A stretch of 64,000 nt of DNA from Dactylorhiza incarnata (GCA_033032865.1 JAWHQI010000005.1:5108001-5172000); one strand, 5' to 3'; counted from the stretch's first letter, positions 34,240-46,268 are shown. Notes: generated from the letters alone by a model not told the origin. Numbers and translations: made by a program.

Positions 34240-35938
34240 AATTTAAATAATCTAATTACCACAAAAACCCTAGGTAAAACTGTCCACCAAGGGCTGTCCT
34301 TTGGGAAGGGGGTGCCCCTAGGGTATACCAACCCATGGTTAAAAGCACAGCCTCAAAGCTTGAGGGGTTTGGCCTAGGCAATTAATTTAGTGGACTGACC
34401 TAGTGTAGGACCAGTCCTAGTAAAACAGCTCCCTAGGGAGCTGTAGGTCACCAAATGACCTGAACTTAAGCCCTACTGAAAGTCAAGATCAAGGCCTACA
34501 ACTTTCATGCTTGGCACTTTTTCTAATTCGGCCATTAAGAGGCTTTAATTAATTGTAGAAGTGGACTGATTATTAGGAGCAGAAATCCAAGTTAATGAAT
34601 TAATTTAATATAAGAGAAAAGTGATTTGCATGAATCGTAAAGCACATCCGACCCTCCCCCTTCATCTTCTTCCTCCAGCCAACGACTGGGATTCTCCCGT
34701 GCTGGGCCACCTTGCTCCTCCATTTCCCGGGCACCTGGTGGCCACCACGGCCGGCCACCACCTCCACCACCTTCGTGGTGGTCGGGGCTATTACTTCCCG
34801 GCGACATGGCGGCCGGAGGAGGTGTTTTCCGGCGAACTAGCATGGCCGAAAATCACCCAAAAACCATGATTTTGAGATTTTGATTCCGACCCAATTGAGC
34901 CCGAACCTTCAAATAAAATTGATAGGAAGCTAGCATAGAGGGAGAGGAGGAGAAACAAACCTAGAATGGAGCTTGGCGGTGGCGGCGACGGCGGTTGGCC
35001 ATGGAAATGCCTTGCTCCGGAGACCTTGCCCATTTCCTTCATTCTCCACGAAAAGCTTCGATCCAAGGGTCGAATCCGACTCCTTTCCTCATTCTAAAGC
35101 TAATGGCTGGGTTTGTTTGAGGTGGGGAGGGCTGTATAAGGGGATTTGAACACAAGGGCTCACGTTTTTGGTGTTGTGGCCAACCAATCAGCTGTACAGC
35201 TGATCCTCTGTCCCCTCCTCAGGTGCCCAGCAATCACCCAAGGCCCAAGGCTGATTGGGTTGGAGTGTGGAAAGGGTGATTGCCACTTTTTCTTTTGCTT
35301 TTTGCTTTTGTCCCCCACCTTTAGCCATTTTCCTAATTTGTCTAAGCTTGGGTTAGCCTTTTCCCTACAACCTACATGACCCCTTAGGTTATGAACATAT
35401 GTTAGGTCATTGGGTTATGGCTTGGTTCAAATGTATTTAGGCTAGGTCACTTAATTTGGGCTATGTTGACCATGATTGACCTAGAGTTGACTTTGACTTT
35501 GACTTGGTCAACATGATGAGTGGGATGGGCCCACTTGATGGTCTTGGGTTCCTTAACATCACCCACCATTGGTTGGCCCATGGTGGGGTTCTAATTGGTT
35601 CAATTTAATCAAAGGGGTGTAGGTTTGACAAAAATTGGGTAAAGTTTGACTTTGGTCAAATTGGTCAATTGGTTGACCAAGGGATGGGGCTTTTAGGTCC
35701 AATGAGTTCCTTAAAGTGTTTAGAGTGTGGAGGTAAGGTCAATTTGAACATGTAGAGTCAATTGAACCCTAATTGACTTAGTTTGGTTAATGTTGACCTA
35801 TTGTTGACTTTGGTCAATTTCATGCAATTGGGTCCCAGCCAAGTGCAATTCTCAAGGTAATGGTCTTCATTAGTGGTTAGGGTGGTATGGGGTGGGTGGC
35901 AATTTGGTGTATTGAGGATCAATTGGCCTAAGGGAGTG
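34114..35938 (-). repeat. LTR of gypsy G4, left part
   Basis: Starts TGTAACATCCCC at 34114 within the G3 pol remnant and is interrupted by copia B3 at 35939. The remainder is at 46134-46268; joined length is about 1960 bp. The first ~125 bp (34114-34239) are an inverted copy of the last ~125 bp (46141-46268). The portion 34231-34970 is a direct homologue of 53968-54725. No coding potential is evident. Confidence 0.8.
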
Positions 35939-37227
35939 TGAAAGTGCACAGTTAACCTCACTAGAATTCTCTAGAGGGGGGGGGGGGGTGAATAGAGATT
36001 AAAAATATTTTGTGCAAAGTTAATATATATATATATATATATATGTGTATAATCACAGATTAGAGCTTCCCACACACCAACAAGAATTAAGCAAGAAAAT
36101 AAAGTAAATGCAAGAAAATAAATCACAGCACAACACAAGAAAATATAGTGGTTCCCCAAACTTTGGGTAGTCCACCCTTCTACCCCCTTGGTAGGAATTC
36201 ACTATCTTGTACTGAGTCTTTTGATAAGGAGACTCTTAGAACCACCCTGAGTCTTTTGACAAGGAGACTCTTAGAACCAACTGAGTCTTTTGACAAGGAG
36301 ACTCTTAGAACCAGTACACTGAATTTTTTGAAGAGAAATTCTAAAAACTCTTTTACAATGTTAGATGTAAGAAAGAAAGCAGGAAAGATATAAGGACAAG
36401 AATGAATCTTCTTCCTAGCAAGAAGATTGGAAGCACAAGAAGTGAATTGAATCTTTCTTCTATAGAGAGAAGAAGATTTGCAGACTTTCTCTCTTTGTGA
36501 GAGCTATCAGATTTTGCAGCAGTGTGATTTCAGAAGCAGAAGAAGAAGAAGTGGTTGAAAGTTGCTGCAGAGCTTTTTCTCAATTTCTCTCTTTTCTCTT
36601 GGGAGCTTTTCCTCTATTTCAAAATGTATGTGGTGGATCACTCAACTGTCATTTTATGCCGACCTCCTCTTTATTTATAGCTCTGTGTATTCAAAATAAT
36701 GCTATAGGAGGATAATTAATTAGCAGTCAGAAAAATAGAAAGATGAAAATGTTTCCATAATATTTATTTATGTAGAAGGAAAGAACCAATTCAGATTTCA
36801 AATAATATCCAAATAAGTTAAATCAAATTAGCCAAGAATCAGATATAAGGAAAGAATGATTCAGAATGGCTATAAAATATTGACACTTATTCCATATAAA
36901 TCAGATCTATTGAAAGAAGGAAAGAGATCTGGCGCATATTTAAATTCTGTCATGGAAATCGACGTGCGTCGATTACTATTCGACGCAAGCGTCGAGAGCA
37001 TCCTTTCTGGACGTCGAGAGAAAAATAAGGAAGGTGCGTCGACTTCATTAGATGCGTCGATTAGAAATCAGAGTGGCGTCGACTAGACTTACGTCGAAAT
37101 CTTCCTAGAGTTACTTCGACTCAACCTGAAGGAAACGTCGAATACTATTCGACGCATATTTACTTAGCCTTGTTTTTTCATTCTTAGAATTCATTTCTAG
37201 GGGTTAAGAGAAATCATTTTCCCAACA
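35939..37227 (-). repeat. 3' LTR of copia B3 (1289 bp)
   Basis: TGAAAGTGCACAG...CCCAACA. It contains a 13-G run (35976-35988), an AT dinucleotide run (36019-36044), a TATA-like box (rc of tttatttatagc near 36673) and a cluster of CGTCGA/TCGACG motifs (36957-37160) at the U3 end. Confidence 0.95.
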
Positions 37228-37243
37228 ATCTCCCCCTATTTGT
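37228..37243 (-). promoter_or_regulatory. PPT of copia B3
   Basis: In element direction aaatagggggagat directly before the LTR start TGTTGGG. Confidence 0.85.
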
Positions 37244-37381
37244 CTTAACCCTATTTAGAGGGAAATTGTACTAGCATATAATTAACCCAGCATAGCATTT
37301 GTAAAGATAAGAAATATATTGAGTAGAAGAAAAGAGATTAGGAAAAGAAAGCACATGTCAAGTATTTGTCTTTCACAAGAA

Positions 37382-39107
37382 TTAAACTAGAAACTTCTTT
37401 TTGTACAAGAAGTTGACAAAAGCAGAATAAAGTTTCCTAGATAAGTCATGAATGGCATCAAAAATGTATCCCCTGGCTATATCAGGTCTTTCCTGAACAT
37501 TCCTGATGATTGTATGCAGTTTTTCCAAGAGTTTATCACCATCAGGAATAGTGTCATTTATGGAGTAGCCTTTGCTGATGATGATTGCTGCCTTTTCATC
37601 AATCATCTCAATGGTAATGTTGTGAGATTCTTTTTGTGCAGGCTTGGGCTCAGGAGGTCCTTTGTTATCAACCTTTGGCCTAAACTTTATTTTCTTCTCT
37701 GATTCCTGTTTCATAGGACTCTCAGTCATCTTTCCTTTCTCTTTCCAGGAATCTAACTTTGCAGGTCTCGATGGCTTTTTATAGGGAATGTATGTATCTT
37801 ATGTACATCCTATACCCTTCTTGTCCTTTTGACCCTTATCCAGGATAATCCCTGCCTGAGGATTTTTCTTTTGATAAGCTTCAATATCAAACAACTTATT
37901 TGGAATTTTGATAGAAGATTCAGCAAGGATTTGTTCCTTAGTCATTCCCTTGTTAATCTTTTCCATCCAAGCTTTCCTTTTATCTTCCACTTCTTTTCTA
38001 GCTGCTTCATATTCATACAGTTCTCTTTCTCTTATCTCTTCATGCCTCTTTTCCATGTCAGGATCATGGTACTCCTTGACAGGACTGTTAGGACAGATAC
38101 TAGGCATCTTTTCAAATCTTTTTATTTGCTCACATGCTTTTCTATACTTCTTTTCTTTTGCAAACTCCTTCCTTTCTTCTTTAGAAAAATTTTGCCAGTG
38201 GGGAGTGACTTCCCTTTTTCTCTTTATCTGTCCTCCTGGACTTTGCCTAGATATGATCTGTTTAGGGAGTCTTGCTGCTTGTGGAGGTAGAGGTAGCAGA
38301 GGAGGTAGAGAAGAAGGAGGAGTTTTCTCTTTGGGTGGAGAGGGAGCTATTTTAAGAAGAGTTCTTAGATGTTCTGTAGTAGAGGGAGGAAAGATTTCTG
38401 GTATAGTGTTTTCTGTGAAGGGATGATTGTCTTCTCCAAGCTCTGTTGCAGGGATGTCCTCAAGCAGAGGTGTCTTTAGCTTGATGTAACTGGCAGAGAA
38501 GCCAGGAGAATGATGCTGCTGTTCCTCATCACAGGAGGGTGCATTAATCCATACCTGGCCATTCCAATCATCTGAGGTGTCTGCTTCTTCCTCCCCCTGG
38601 ATTACTGGGTCCTTTACTACAGGAATCTCCCCTGGTTATAAGGATCATCAGTTCTGAATGCTGAATCCACAGCATGCTCCCCTTCAGTGTTGTAAGAGGA
38701 GGATTCACCAAAATGTTTGATGAAAGTGTAGTCAAAGTGATTTGAGAGGAGTGGAGCCTATAAAAGAGTTAGAGGGAATACTTAGTGTTGGAGAGAAGAG
38801 ATTTAAACCTGAGCTTTTAGTTGAGATCAAAAACCTGGCAAGAGGGGTTTCTGGAGCAACTCTCCCCCTGGTTTATATCCTTTAGGAAGGATGTAAACCT
38901 TTGTGGCGACAGAGGTTCTTCTTGAATAAGGGTATGAAGCTCAGGAAGAGATGCAGATAGGGTGGCATATTTGGCTTCACAGGTGGTGATCATATTGGCA
39001 CATTCATTGGAGAAGTTTTGTAGACGTGTCTGGAAGTCGTTGAGGAGATTTTCCAGAGCATTGTTCATTGCTTTGATAAGGTCAGTTTGAACAGGAATAG
39101 GCGCCAT
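37382..39107 (-). pseudogene. Extra ORF downstream of pol in copia B3 (about 550 codons, broken; candidate intron)
   Basis: A long minus-strand coding stretch between pol and the 3' LTR. It starts at ATG 39107 (MAPIPVQTDLIK). The first 91 codons end in CAG, followed by a candidate 77-nt intron (38758-38834; donor CAG/GTTTTT, a ctaac branch-like sequence and acceptor ttttatag). The join keeps frame. Two breaks follow: one missing base in a G run near 38630, and one in-frame TAA at 37799-37801. The product is hydrophilic, with a Pro-rich middle (SSLPPLLPLPP), a strongly charged Glu/Lys/Arg region (KRHEEIRERELYEYEAARKE) probably forming coiled coil, and a C-terminus ending KKKFLV. No transmembrane segment or signal peptide is evident, so it is not a convincing env. 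Function unknown. Confidence 0.7.
38758..38834 (-). other. Candidate 77-nt intron in the copia B3 extra ORF
   Basis: Begins GT and ends AG on the minus strand, T-rich before the acceptor, and contains stop codons. Removing it joins two open frames at a codon boundary. The length is near the minimum for plant introns. This is inference from sequence only. Confidence 0.45.
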
Positions 39108-39533
39108 TGATGCAGGAAGAGAGAGAGGTAAAAGACGCAGTTTTGGCGGGTCCAGAGAGGTATTTGTTATGAAATACGAAGTACTATTTAAAGGAGATGA
39201 AACGTCGAGAAAGGAAACAGAAATCAAGGTAATCCAATCGTCAAAAGAGGAAGTAAGGATTCGATTCTAATTTTGTCATGAAGTCGACGTTGCGTCGAAT
39301 GAATGTCGACGTTTGCGTGGAGAGTGGCCAGCCTGGTGTTCAATCGACGTGTTCATAGTCTTGCGTCGATATGAACTCGACGGTACGTCGATAAAGGATC
39401 GACGTAGCATTATCTGGTGGAAGTCGGTGTCAACGTCAATTTTGTCTCGACGGAGCGTCGATATGTATTCGACGTATCTTCAAGAGATTTTCTTAGATTG
39501 TCTGATTTCTTTAGAGTTCCCTATCAGTGGTGT
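39108..39533 (-). other. Spacer between pol and the extra ORF, with CGTCGA motifs
   Basis: At 39275-39480 about a dozen gcgtcga/tcgacg motifs recur, often as pairs separated by a few bases (for example gcgtcgatatgaactcgacg). The spacer also serves as the 5' untranslated region of the extra ORF. Confidence 0.75.
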
Positions 39534-42500
39534 TTACAAGCTTCCATCAAGCATTCCTAAGGTGTTTATGAAATAGTTATGCTTAGTTTCATCTAAGGGT
39601 TTTGTGAAGATGTCTGCTCTTTGATTGTCTGTGGAAATATATTCTAAAGTTATTTTACCCTTCTCAACATTGTCTCTAAGGAAGTGATGTCTAATCTCTA
39701 TATGTTTGGTCCTACTATGAAGTACTGGGTTGGATGCTATGGATATAGCACTAGAGCTATCACAATATATCTTAGAGGTATGTATTTCCAATTTGTAGTC
39801 AAGTAGCTGATTTTGCATCCACAGGATTTGTGAACAACAGCTCCCAGCAGCTATGTATTCAGCTTCAGCTGTTGAGGTTGAGACTAAGGTTTGTTTCTTA
39901 CTAAACCATGAGATCAATCTGTCTCCTAGGAATTGGCAGGTACCAGATGTGCTTTTTCTATCAACCCTACAACCAGCATAATCTGCATCTGAGAAACCTA
40001 TTAATTCAAAGTTAGTTTCTGCTGAGTACCATAGTCCTAGGTCAGGGGTTCCCTTTAGGTATCTAAGAATCCTTTTTACAGAGGTGAGATGGGATTCCTT
40101 TGGATCAACCTGAAATCTAGCACATATGCAAGTTACAAACATGATGTCAGGTCTGCTAGCTGTTAGATATAGAAGGGATCCTATGATGGCCCTATAAGTC
40201 TTTTGATCTACTGATTTTCCTTTATCATCTTTTTCTATAATGGCATTGGTTGTCATGGGTGTTTTCATGGTAGATGCTGATTCCATACCAAACTTTTTGA
40301 TTAGCTCTTTAGTATATTTTGATTGTGAGATAAAGATTCCTTCACTACTTTGTTTTACTTGTAGTCCTAGGAAGTAGGAGAGTTCACCCATACTACTCAT
40401 CTAAAATTTAGATTGCATAAGATTAGCAAATCTTTTACATAGTTTAGGATGGGTTGAGCTAAAGATGATGTCATCTACATATATTTGAACAAGAAGGAGT
40501 TGGTTTTTATGGGTTCTAGTAAATAGTGTCTTGTCTACTTTTCCTCTTTCAAAGGAATTTTCTAAAAGAAAATTTGATAGAGTTTCATACCAAGCTCTAG
40601 GTGCTTGCTTAAGACCATATAATGCTTTGTTAAGTCTATAAACAAAGTTAGGAGAAGAAGGATTAACAAAACCTGGTGGTTGCTCCACATATACCTCTTC
40701 TTGCAGATCTCTATTTAGAAAAGCACTCTTGACATCCATTTGGTAGACTTTCATCTTCATGAAGGCTGCATAGGCAAGAAAGAGCCTGATTGCCTCTAAT
40801 CTAGCTACTGGAGCAAAGGTCTGGTTGTAGTCTATCCCTTCTTCTTGTCTATATCCTTGTGCTACAAGTCTTGCCTTGTTTCTCACAATTACTCCAGTGG
40901 AATCTAGTTTGTTCCTGTATACCCATTTTGTACCAATTACAGGGTAGTTTCTTGGTCTTTCAACTAGGTTCCATACTTTGTTTCTCTCAAATTGGCCTAG
41001 TTCTTCTTGCATGGCCATAATCCAGTGAGGATCACAATTTGCTTCCTCAAACTTCTTTGGTTCAACTTGTGATAGGAAGCATTGGAGCATCATCCCATTG
41101 GAGACTTGGTGTCTTGTTCTTACTCCTGCATTGGGATCTCCAATCACTTGAGCTTGTGGATGATCTTTCAAATTGATTCCTGTTCTGCCTGAATTTGTCA
41201 GTTGTACTTCATTCTCAATGGGATCATTGTTCAATTGTTCTTCCTGTACCATGTCCTCTTGTGGAGGAGGGTCTTGAGTGCTCTTTTCTGAGGTTTCTTG
41301 TTCAGACTCCTCACTTGGTTCCTCTAACTGGTTTTCCTTTCCATTTTCTGTGTTCTCTAGAGCTAGTTGCTCAAGCTGGGTTTCTATGCTGTTGTTTTCC
41401 TGTGGAACAGAACTGGTGGGAGTTTCCTCCCCCTTAAGCAGCATGTTAGTTTCATCAAATACAATGTGCATGGATTCTTCAATCTTAAGAGTTCTTCTAT
41501 TGTAGCACCTATAGGCTTTGCTAGATGATGAATATCCCAGAAATATTTCATCATCAGACTTCTTGTCAAATTTGGCAAGATGATCTTTCCCATTGTTTAG
41601 AATAAAGCAAGTACATCCAAAAATTTTAAAATATTTAACAGTGGGTGTTATATTTTTCAGGAGCTCATATGGAGTCTTTGATTTAGTTTTGTGTATGAGG
41701 CTTCTATTTAGAACATAGTTTGCAGTGTTGACTGCTTCAGCCCAAAAGGTTTTTGGTAATCCTGACTCTGCAAGCAGGGTTCTACCTGATTCTATTAAGG
41801 TTCTATTCTTCCTCTCAGCAACTCCATTTTGTTGGGCAGTTCTAGGTGCTGAGAAGCTTTGTTTAATACCTTCTTCCTCACAGAAACTACAAATCATCTG
41901 ATTCTCAAATTCAGTCCCATGGTCACTTCTTATAATTGAAACATTTGTGTTGAACTCAGATTGAATCTGTCTTATGAATTTTGAGAGAATTTTATGGGTT
42001 TCAGATTTAACTCCTAGAAAGAATACCCAGCTAAACCTAGAATAATCATCAACAATGACCAAGGTATATGATTTTCCACCTAAGCTTTGAGTGGATATGG
42101 GACCAATGGGTTTGAAGGATGATTTGGTTTGCTTTCCTAGTTGGCAAGGTCTGCATGGAGAATCCTTAGAGTACCTACCCTTTGGTAAGCCTCTGACTAG
42201 GTTATTTTTAGCTAGTTTACTGATTGTTTTGTAGTTTAGATGACCTAGTCTCCTATGCAATAATTCATTTTTATCAATAATATTGTTGAATAAGCAAACT
42301 TCTGTGGGTGAAGAGCTAAAGTCCACTACATATACTTTCCCTTTTCTAATTCCATTTAGTACTGTAGCACCAGTCTTGATATCTATAATATGGCAGAATA
42401 GTGTAGTAAATATTACCTCATACTTACCATTCTCACATATCTGACTTATACTAATCAGATTGTGTTTTAGTCCTTTGACTACTGCCACATTCTTCAAGGT

Positions 42501-42680
42501 GACTTTCCCTTCTTTGAAATCTCCAAATCCCTTGGTTTGGCCACAGCTAGAGTCTCCAAAGGTTACTGATGGTCCAAGTCTATCCTCAAAGTTGATTAAT
42601 AGGTTTTTGCAACCTATCATGTGCATGGAGCATCCACTGTCCAAGTACCACACCATCCTGGAGATGTGATACATCTGCAC
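39534..42680 (-). pseudogene. Pol of copia B3 (one premature stop)
   Basis: Protease ([11 protein letters not shown]), integrase with zinc-binding His/Cys ([17 protein letters not shown]) and catalytic context ([30 protein letters not shown]), RT ([17 protein letters not shown]) and RNase H (SDADYAGCR, STAEAEYIA, CDSSSA) are all in one frame. The only break is a TAG at 40401-40403, just after YVDD, where relatives have a Glu codon. The frame opens near 42680 but is out of frame with gag, so another frameshift separates them. The RNase H Glu is intact here, unlike copia A. It is non-functional as read. Confidence 0.92.
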
Positions 42681-42700
42681 ATAAAAGTTTAAACATTGGT

Positions 42701-44722
42701 TTAGACCCTGCTGAGCTGGGGTCCCTCTCTTTTATTAGTAAAAGATTTAATAAAGGAATAAGTGGGTTTTTCAGGATATCCTTCCTTCTTATGGGGTACT
42801 GGCTTATCATACCAATCTTCTTGGATAATATCACAGAAATAATGTTCATAATAGAAGGACATGGATTGAGAGATCTGTTTGGAAACAGAAGATTTTCTGT
42901 CTGATTCATTGCGTCGATAGGGATTCGACGTATACTTATGGTTGCGTCGATATAAATTCGACGTAGGTTTCTGGTTGCGTCGATATGAAGTCGACGCTTT
43001 CTTCATTCTGAGTCTATTCTCAGTCGAAGTATGAGAGAGGTTGTGTTGAGTATAAGTCGACGCATTTTGGTGTAAGCGTCGATTAGAACTCGACGCACGT
43101 CGAATAGTATTCGACGCATGTTCAAATTCTTTGTGAGGATATTTTCCTAAGATTCCTTTATTTGTAATGGGATTTGGTTTATTAAAAACAGTGGTTATTT
43201 CTGGACTTACTTGTGATCTTACTCCTGTTAGATGATTCTCCCTAGTGGAGTGAATGGGATGTTTCCAGACAGGTTTGCTGGATGATTGAGATTTAGATGC
43301 TTCATTAGTATTCAGTTTTAGTTGTCTAAATCTATCAGTGAGATTTTCAGAAATATTCTTGAGCTTCTGGCCTCTTCCATTTAGAGAGTCCTCAAAGGCT
43401 TTAGCCTTTGCTATCTCTTTTCTTAGTGTTAGATTGTCCGAATAGATTTTGTTTAATTTCTCTTCTGAGAGTTCTAGATTGAGCTTATAATTTTTATGGT
43501 TTGTATTTACCTGTTTTAGATTTCCTAATTCAATTCTTAATCCTTTTAATTCTTTTTCAGATTTGTTTATATCTAAACATAGTTCTTTGAAATTTTGTTT
43601 GAAATCAGTAGAGGAAAAATCATTAAGTATATTTACCATAGATGTAGCATCAAGCTTCTCAGTGGCCATCAGACATGTTTCATTTTGCTTGACCTCTTCC
43701 TGATCATTATCTGATGAGGTGCTTCCTTCAGATTCTGAATCACTCCAGGTTTGAGCAATGAATCCTTTTTCTTTCTTTTTCTTCTTTAGATCTGTTCTTT
43801 TCAGATCTTTCTTGCTGTTGTTCTCCTTAGGACATTCAGGGGCAATGTGTCCTGGTTTCCTGCAAGTGTAACAGATAATCTCTTTAGTAGGAGTTTTATT
43901 ATACCTGGTTTTTGAGTCTCTTCCTCTGGATCCTTCTGTTTTGATCCACCTCTTGAACTTCCTAGCCAGCAAGCTGATTAGCTCCTCTTCATCAGTAGAT
44001 GATTAACCTTCAACAGCCTTCAATGCAATACTCTTTTCTTTTGAGAGTGGAGATGCCTTTTCTTTCTCAGCTCTGGTTTTCAACAGTTGTTCATAGGATT
44101 TTAATTTACCCAAGAGAACATCTGTTGATATTTCTTTTTGACTTCTGGAGTCTTTGATTGGCCAGATTCTTGAATCCCAAGAGCTGGGAAAGCAAGTCAG
44201 CAATTTATCATTTATCTCGGTGAGAGATATGTCCTTCTCAAGTGTTCTCAATTCATTGACTATGAGGCTGAATCTTGAATACATGTCAGCAACACTTTCA
44301 CTTTCTTTCTTTTGGAAGTTTTCATATTGGGAGATTAGTAGTGCCTTTCTATCCTTTTTCTCATCAGCACTTCCCTCTACCATTTTGGTGAGAGCTTCCC
44401 ATACTTCCTTAGCTGACTCACAATCAGCAATCTTTTGGAAAATTTCATCTGAGAGGGTTGAGACTAGGATATTCATAGCCTTGGCATCATGTCCTTGGGC
44501 TTTCTTCTCATCTTCAGTCCATTCAGCTCTTGGAACAAGTGTTTCAGTCACTTTTCCACTTGAATCCTTCCTGAATGGCTTGGGGGGACCTGTCAAGATC
44601 ACATTAAACAATTTATTATCAATGGAGTTTAAATAAATTCTAATTCTTGTTTTCCAAAGAGCAAACTTTTCCAGGTTGCAAATTGGTGGTCTGGTGGAAG
44701 CATAATCTTTGATTTGTGCCAT
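42701..44722 (-). pseudogene. Gag of copia B3 (one premature stop)
   Basis: Starts at ATG 44722 (MAQIKDYASTRPPICNL), 92 bp from the PBS. The gag domain reaches about residue 200. A TAA at 44003-44005 interrupts it, and the same frame resumes with a CCHC zinc knuckle (CYTCRKPGHIAPEC), a Lys-rich stretch, a coiled-coil-like acidic segment and a Ser/Asn/Arg-rich C-terminal region. That region includes three YRRN repeats (YRRNQKPTSN, YRRNHKYTSN, YRRNES) encoded by CGTCGA-containing DNA (42905-43115). The frame ends at 42701. Confidence 0.88.
42905..43115. repeat. CGTCGA motif cluster inside gag of copia B3
   Basis: At least nine gcgtcga or tcgacg hexamers, several as head-to-head pairs such as gcgtcgatataaattcgacg. 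It is similar in motif to the LTR clusters at 36957-37160 and 45846-46058, yet lies in coding sequence. Confidence 0.85.
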
Positions 44723-44813
44723 ATGATAAAATAGTTTTGAAATATATATATATATATATATATGAGAGGTAAGATCTTTTTGATCAAGGAGTTATCCTTT
44801 TTAGATCAACCTG

Positions 44814-44825
44814 GCTCTGATACCA
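44814..44825 (-). promoter_or_regulatory. PBS of copia B3
   Basis: TGGTATCAGAGC on the minus strand, two bases from the LTR end at 44828. An AT repeat (44743-44763) lies in the leader between PBS and gag. Confidence 0.93.
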
Positions 44826-44827
44826 AT

Positions 44828-46128
44828 TGAAAGTGCACAGTTAACCTCACTAGAATTCTCTAGAGGGGGTGGGGGGGGGGTGGGGTGAATAGAGATTAAA
44901 AATATTTTGTGCAAAGTTAATATTAATATATGTGTATAATCACAGATTAGAGCTTCCCACACACCAACAAGAATTAAGCAAGAAAATAAAGTAAATGCAA
45001 GAAAATAAATCACAGCACAACACAAGAAAATATAGTGGTTCCCCAAACTTTGGGTAGTCCACTCTTCTACCCCCTTGGTAGGAATTCACTATCTTGTACT
45101 GAGTCTTTTGATAAGGAGACTCTTAGAACCACCCTGAGTCTTTTGACAAGGAGACTCTTAGAACCAACTGAGTCTTTTGACAAGGAGACTCTTAGAACCA
45201 GTACACTGAATTTTTTGAAGAGAGATTCTAAAAACTCTTTTACAATGTTAGATGTAAGAAAGAAAGCAGGAAAGATATAAGGACAAGAATGAATCTTCTT
45301 CCTAGCAAGAAGATTGGAAGCACAAGAAGTGAATAGAATATTTCTTCTATAGAGAGAAGAAGATTTGCAGACTTTCTCTCTTTGTGAGAGCTATCAGATT
45401 TTGCAGCAGTGTGATTTCAGAAGCAGAAGAAGAAGAAGTGGTTGAATGTTGCTACAGAGCTTTTTCTCAATTTCTCTCTTTTCTCTTGGGAGCTTTTCCT
45501 CTATTTCAAAATGTTTGTGGTGGATCACTCAACTGTCATTTTCTGCCGACCTCCTCTTTATTTATAGCTCTGTGTATTCAAAATAATGCTATAGGAGGAT
45601 AATTAATTAGCAGTCAGAAAAATAGAAAGATGAAAATATTTCCATAATATTTATTTATGTAGAAGGAAAGAACCAATTCAGATTTCAAATAATATCCAAA
45701 TAAGTTAAATCAAATTAGCCAAGAATCAGATATAAGGAAAGAATGATTCAGAACGGCTATAAAATATTGACACTTATTCCATATAAATCAGATCTATTGA
45801 AAGAAGGAAAGAGATCTGGCGCATATTTAAATTCTGTCATGGAAATCGACGTGCATCGATTACTATTCGACGCAAGCTTCGAGAGCATCCTTTCTGGATG
45901 TCGAGAGAAAAATAAGGAAGGTGCGTCGACTGAGGTGCGTCGACATCATTAGATGCGTCGACTAGAAATCAGAGTGGCGTCGACTAGACTTACGTCGAAA
46001 TATTCCTAGAGTTACTTCGACTCAACCTGAAGGAAACGTCGAATACTATTCGACGCATATTTACTTAGCTTTGTTTTTTCATTCTTAGAATTCATTTCTA
46101 GGGGTTAAGAGAAATCATTTTCCCAACA
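44828..46128 (-). repeat. 5' LTR of copia B3 (1301 bp)
   Basis: Same termini as 35939-37227. TATA-like GCTATAAATAAAG (minus) at 45556-45568. The U3 CGTCGA cluster spans 45846-46058, including the near-perfect palindrome cgtcgaatactattcgacg. A 14-bp insertion relative to the other LTR adds one more gcgtcga unit near 45930. Confidence 0.95.
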
Positions 46129-46133
46129 GAGTG

Positions 46134-46268
46134 GTATTGGGCTATGTTGATTTTGTGCCCTTGGTGTGCACTTAGCACACTCCACTTGGTCCAAGGGCCT
46201 TAGTGGCCACTCTTCACACCCCATGCCCTAACACCAACTAGGGGTCTAGAGGGATTGGGGATGTTACA
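46134..46268 (-). repeat. LTR of gypsy G4, right part (U3 start)
   Basis: Ends GGGGATGTTACA at 46268, so in element direction the LTR begins TGTAACATCCCC. The sequence to its right reads, on the minus strand, like the last codons before a gypsy 3' LTR (NFEDKIF), which supports this being a true LTR start. Confidence 0.82.

Larger units (their letters stand above)
35939..46128 (-). mobile_element. Ty1/copia element copia B3 with an extra downstream ORF
   Basis: Complete 10.2-kb element with TSD gagtg (35934-35938, 46129-46133). In element order: 5' LTR (44828-46128), PBS, gag, pol, a spacer with CGTCGA motifs, a third ORF, PPT and 3' LTR (35939-37227). gag and pol carry single stops and a frameshift. 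The LTRs differ by roughly 20 substitutions plus indels in a G tract and an AT repeat. The extra sense ORF after pol occupies about 1.7 kb. Confidence 0.95.

Noticed and set aside
37829..38426. Plus-strand ORFs of 153 and 172 codons
   Set aside because: Antisense shadows of the charged region of the copia B3 extra ORF.
37382..39107. Calling the copia B3 extra ORF an envelope gene
   Set aside because: No signal peptide, transmembrane segment or fusion-like stretch is visible; the product looks hydrophilic and charged.
42905..43115. Regularly spaced short repeats as a CRISPR-like array
   Set aside because: Motifs are 6-7 bp, unevenly spaced, inside a plant retrotransposon gag; no spacers of uniform length and no cas genes.
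34114..46268. Long terminal inverted repeats read as a TIR DNA transposon (MITE or Mutator-like) split by copia B3
   Set aside because: The flanking bases show no target duplication, and the right flank reads like the end of gypsy pol before a 3' LTR; an LTR with an inverted end fits better.
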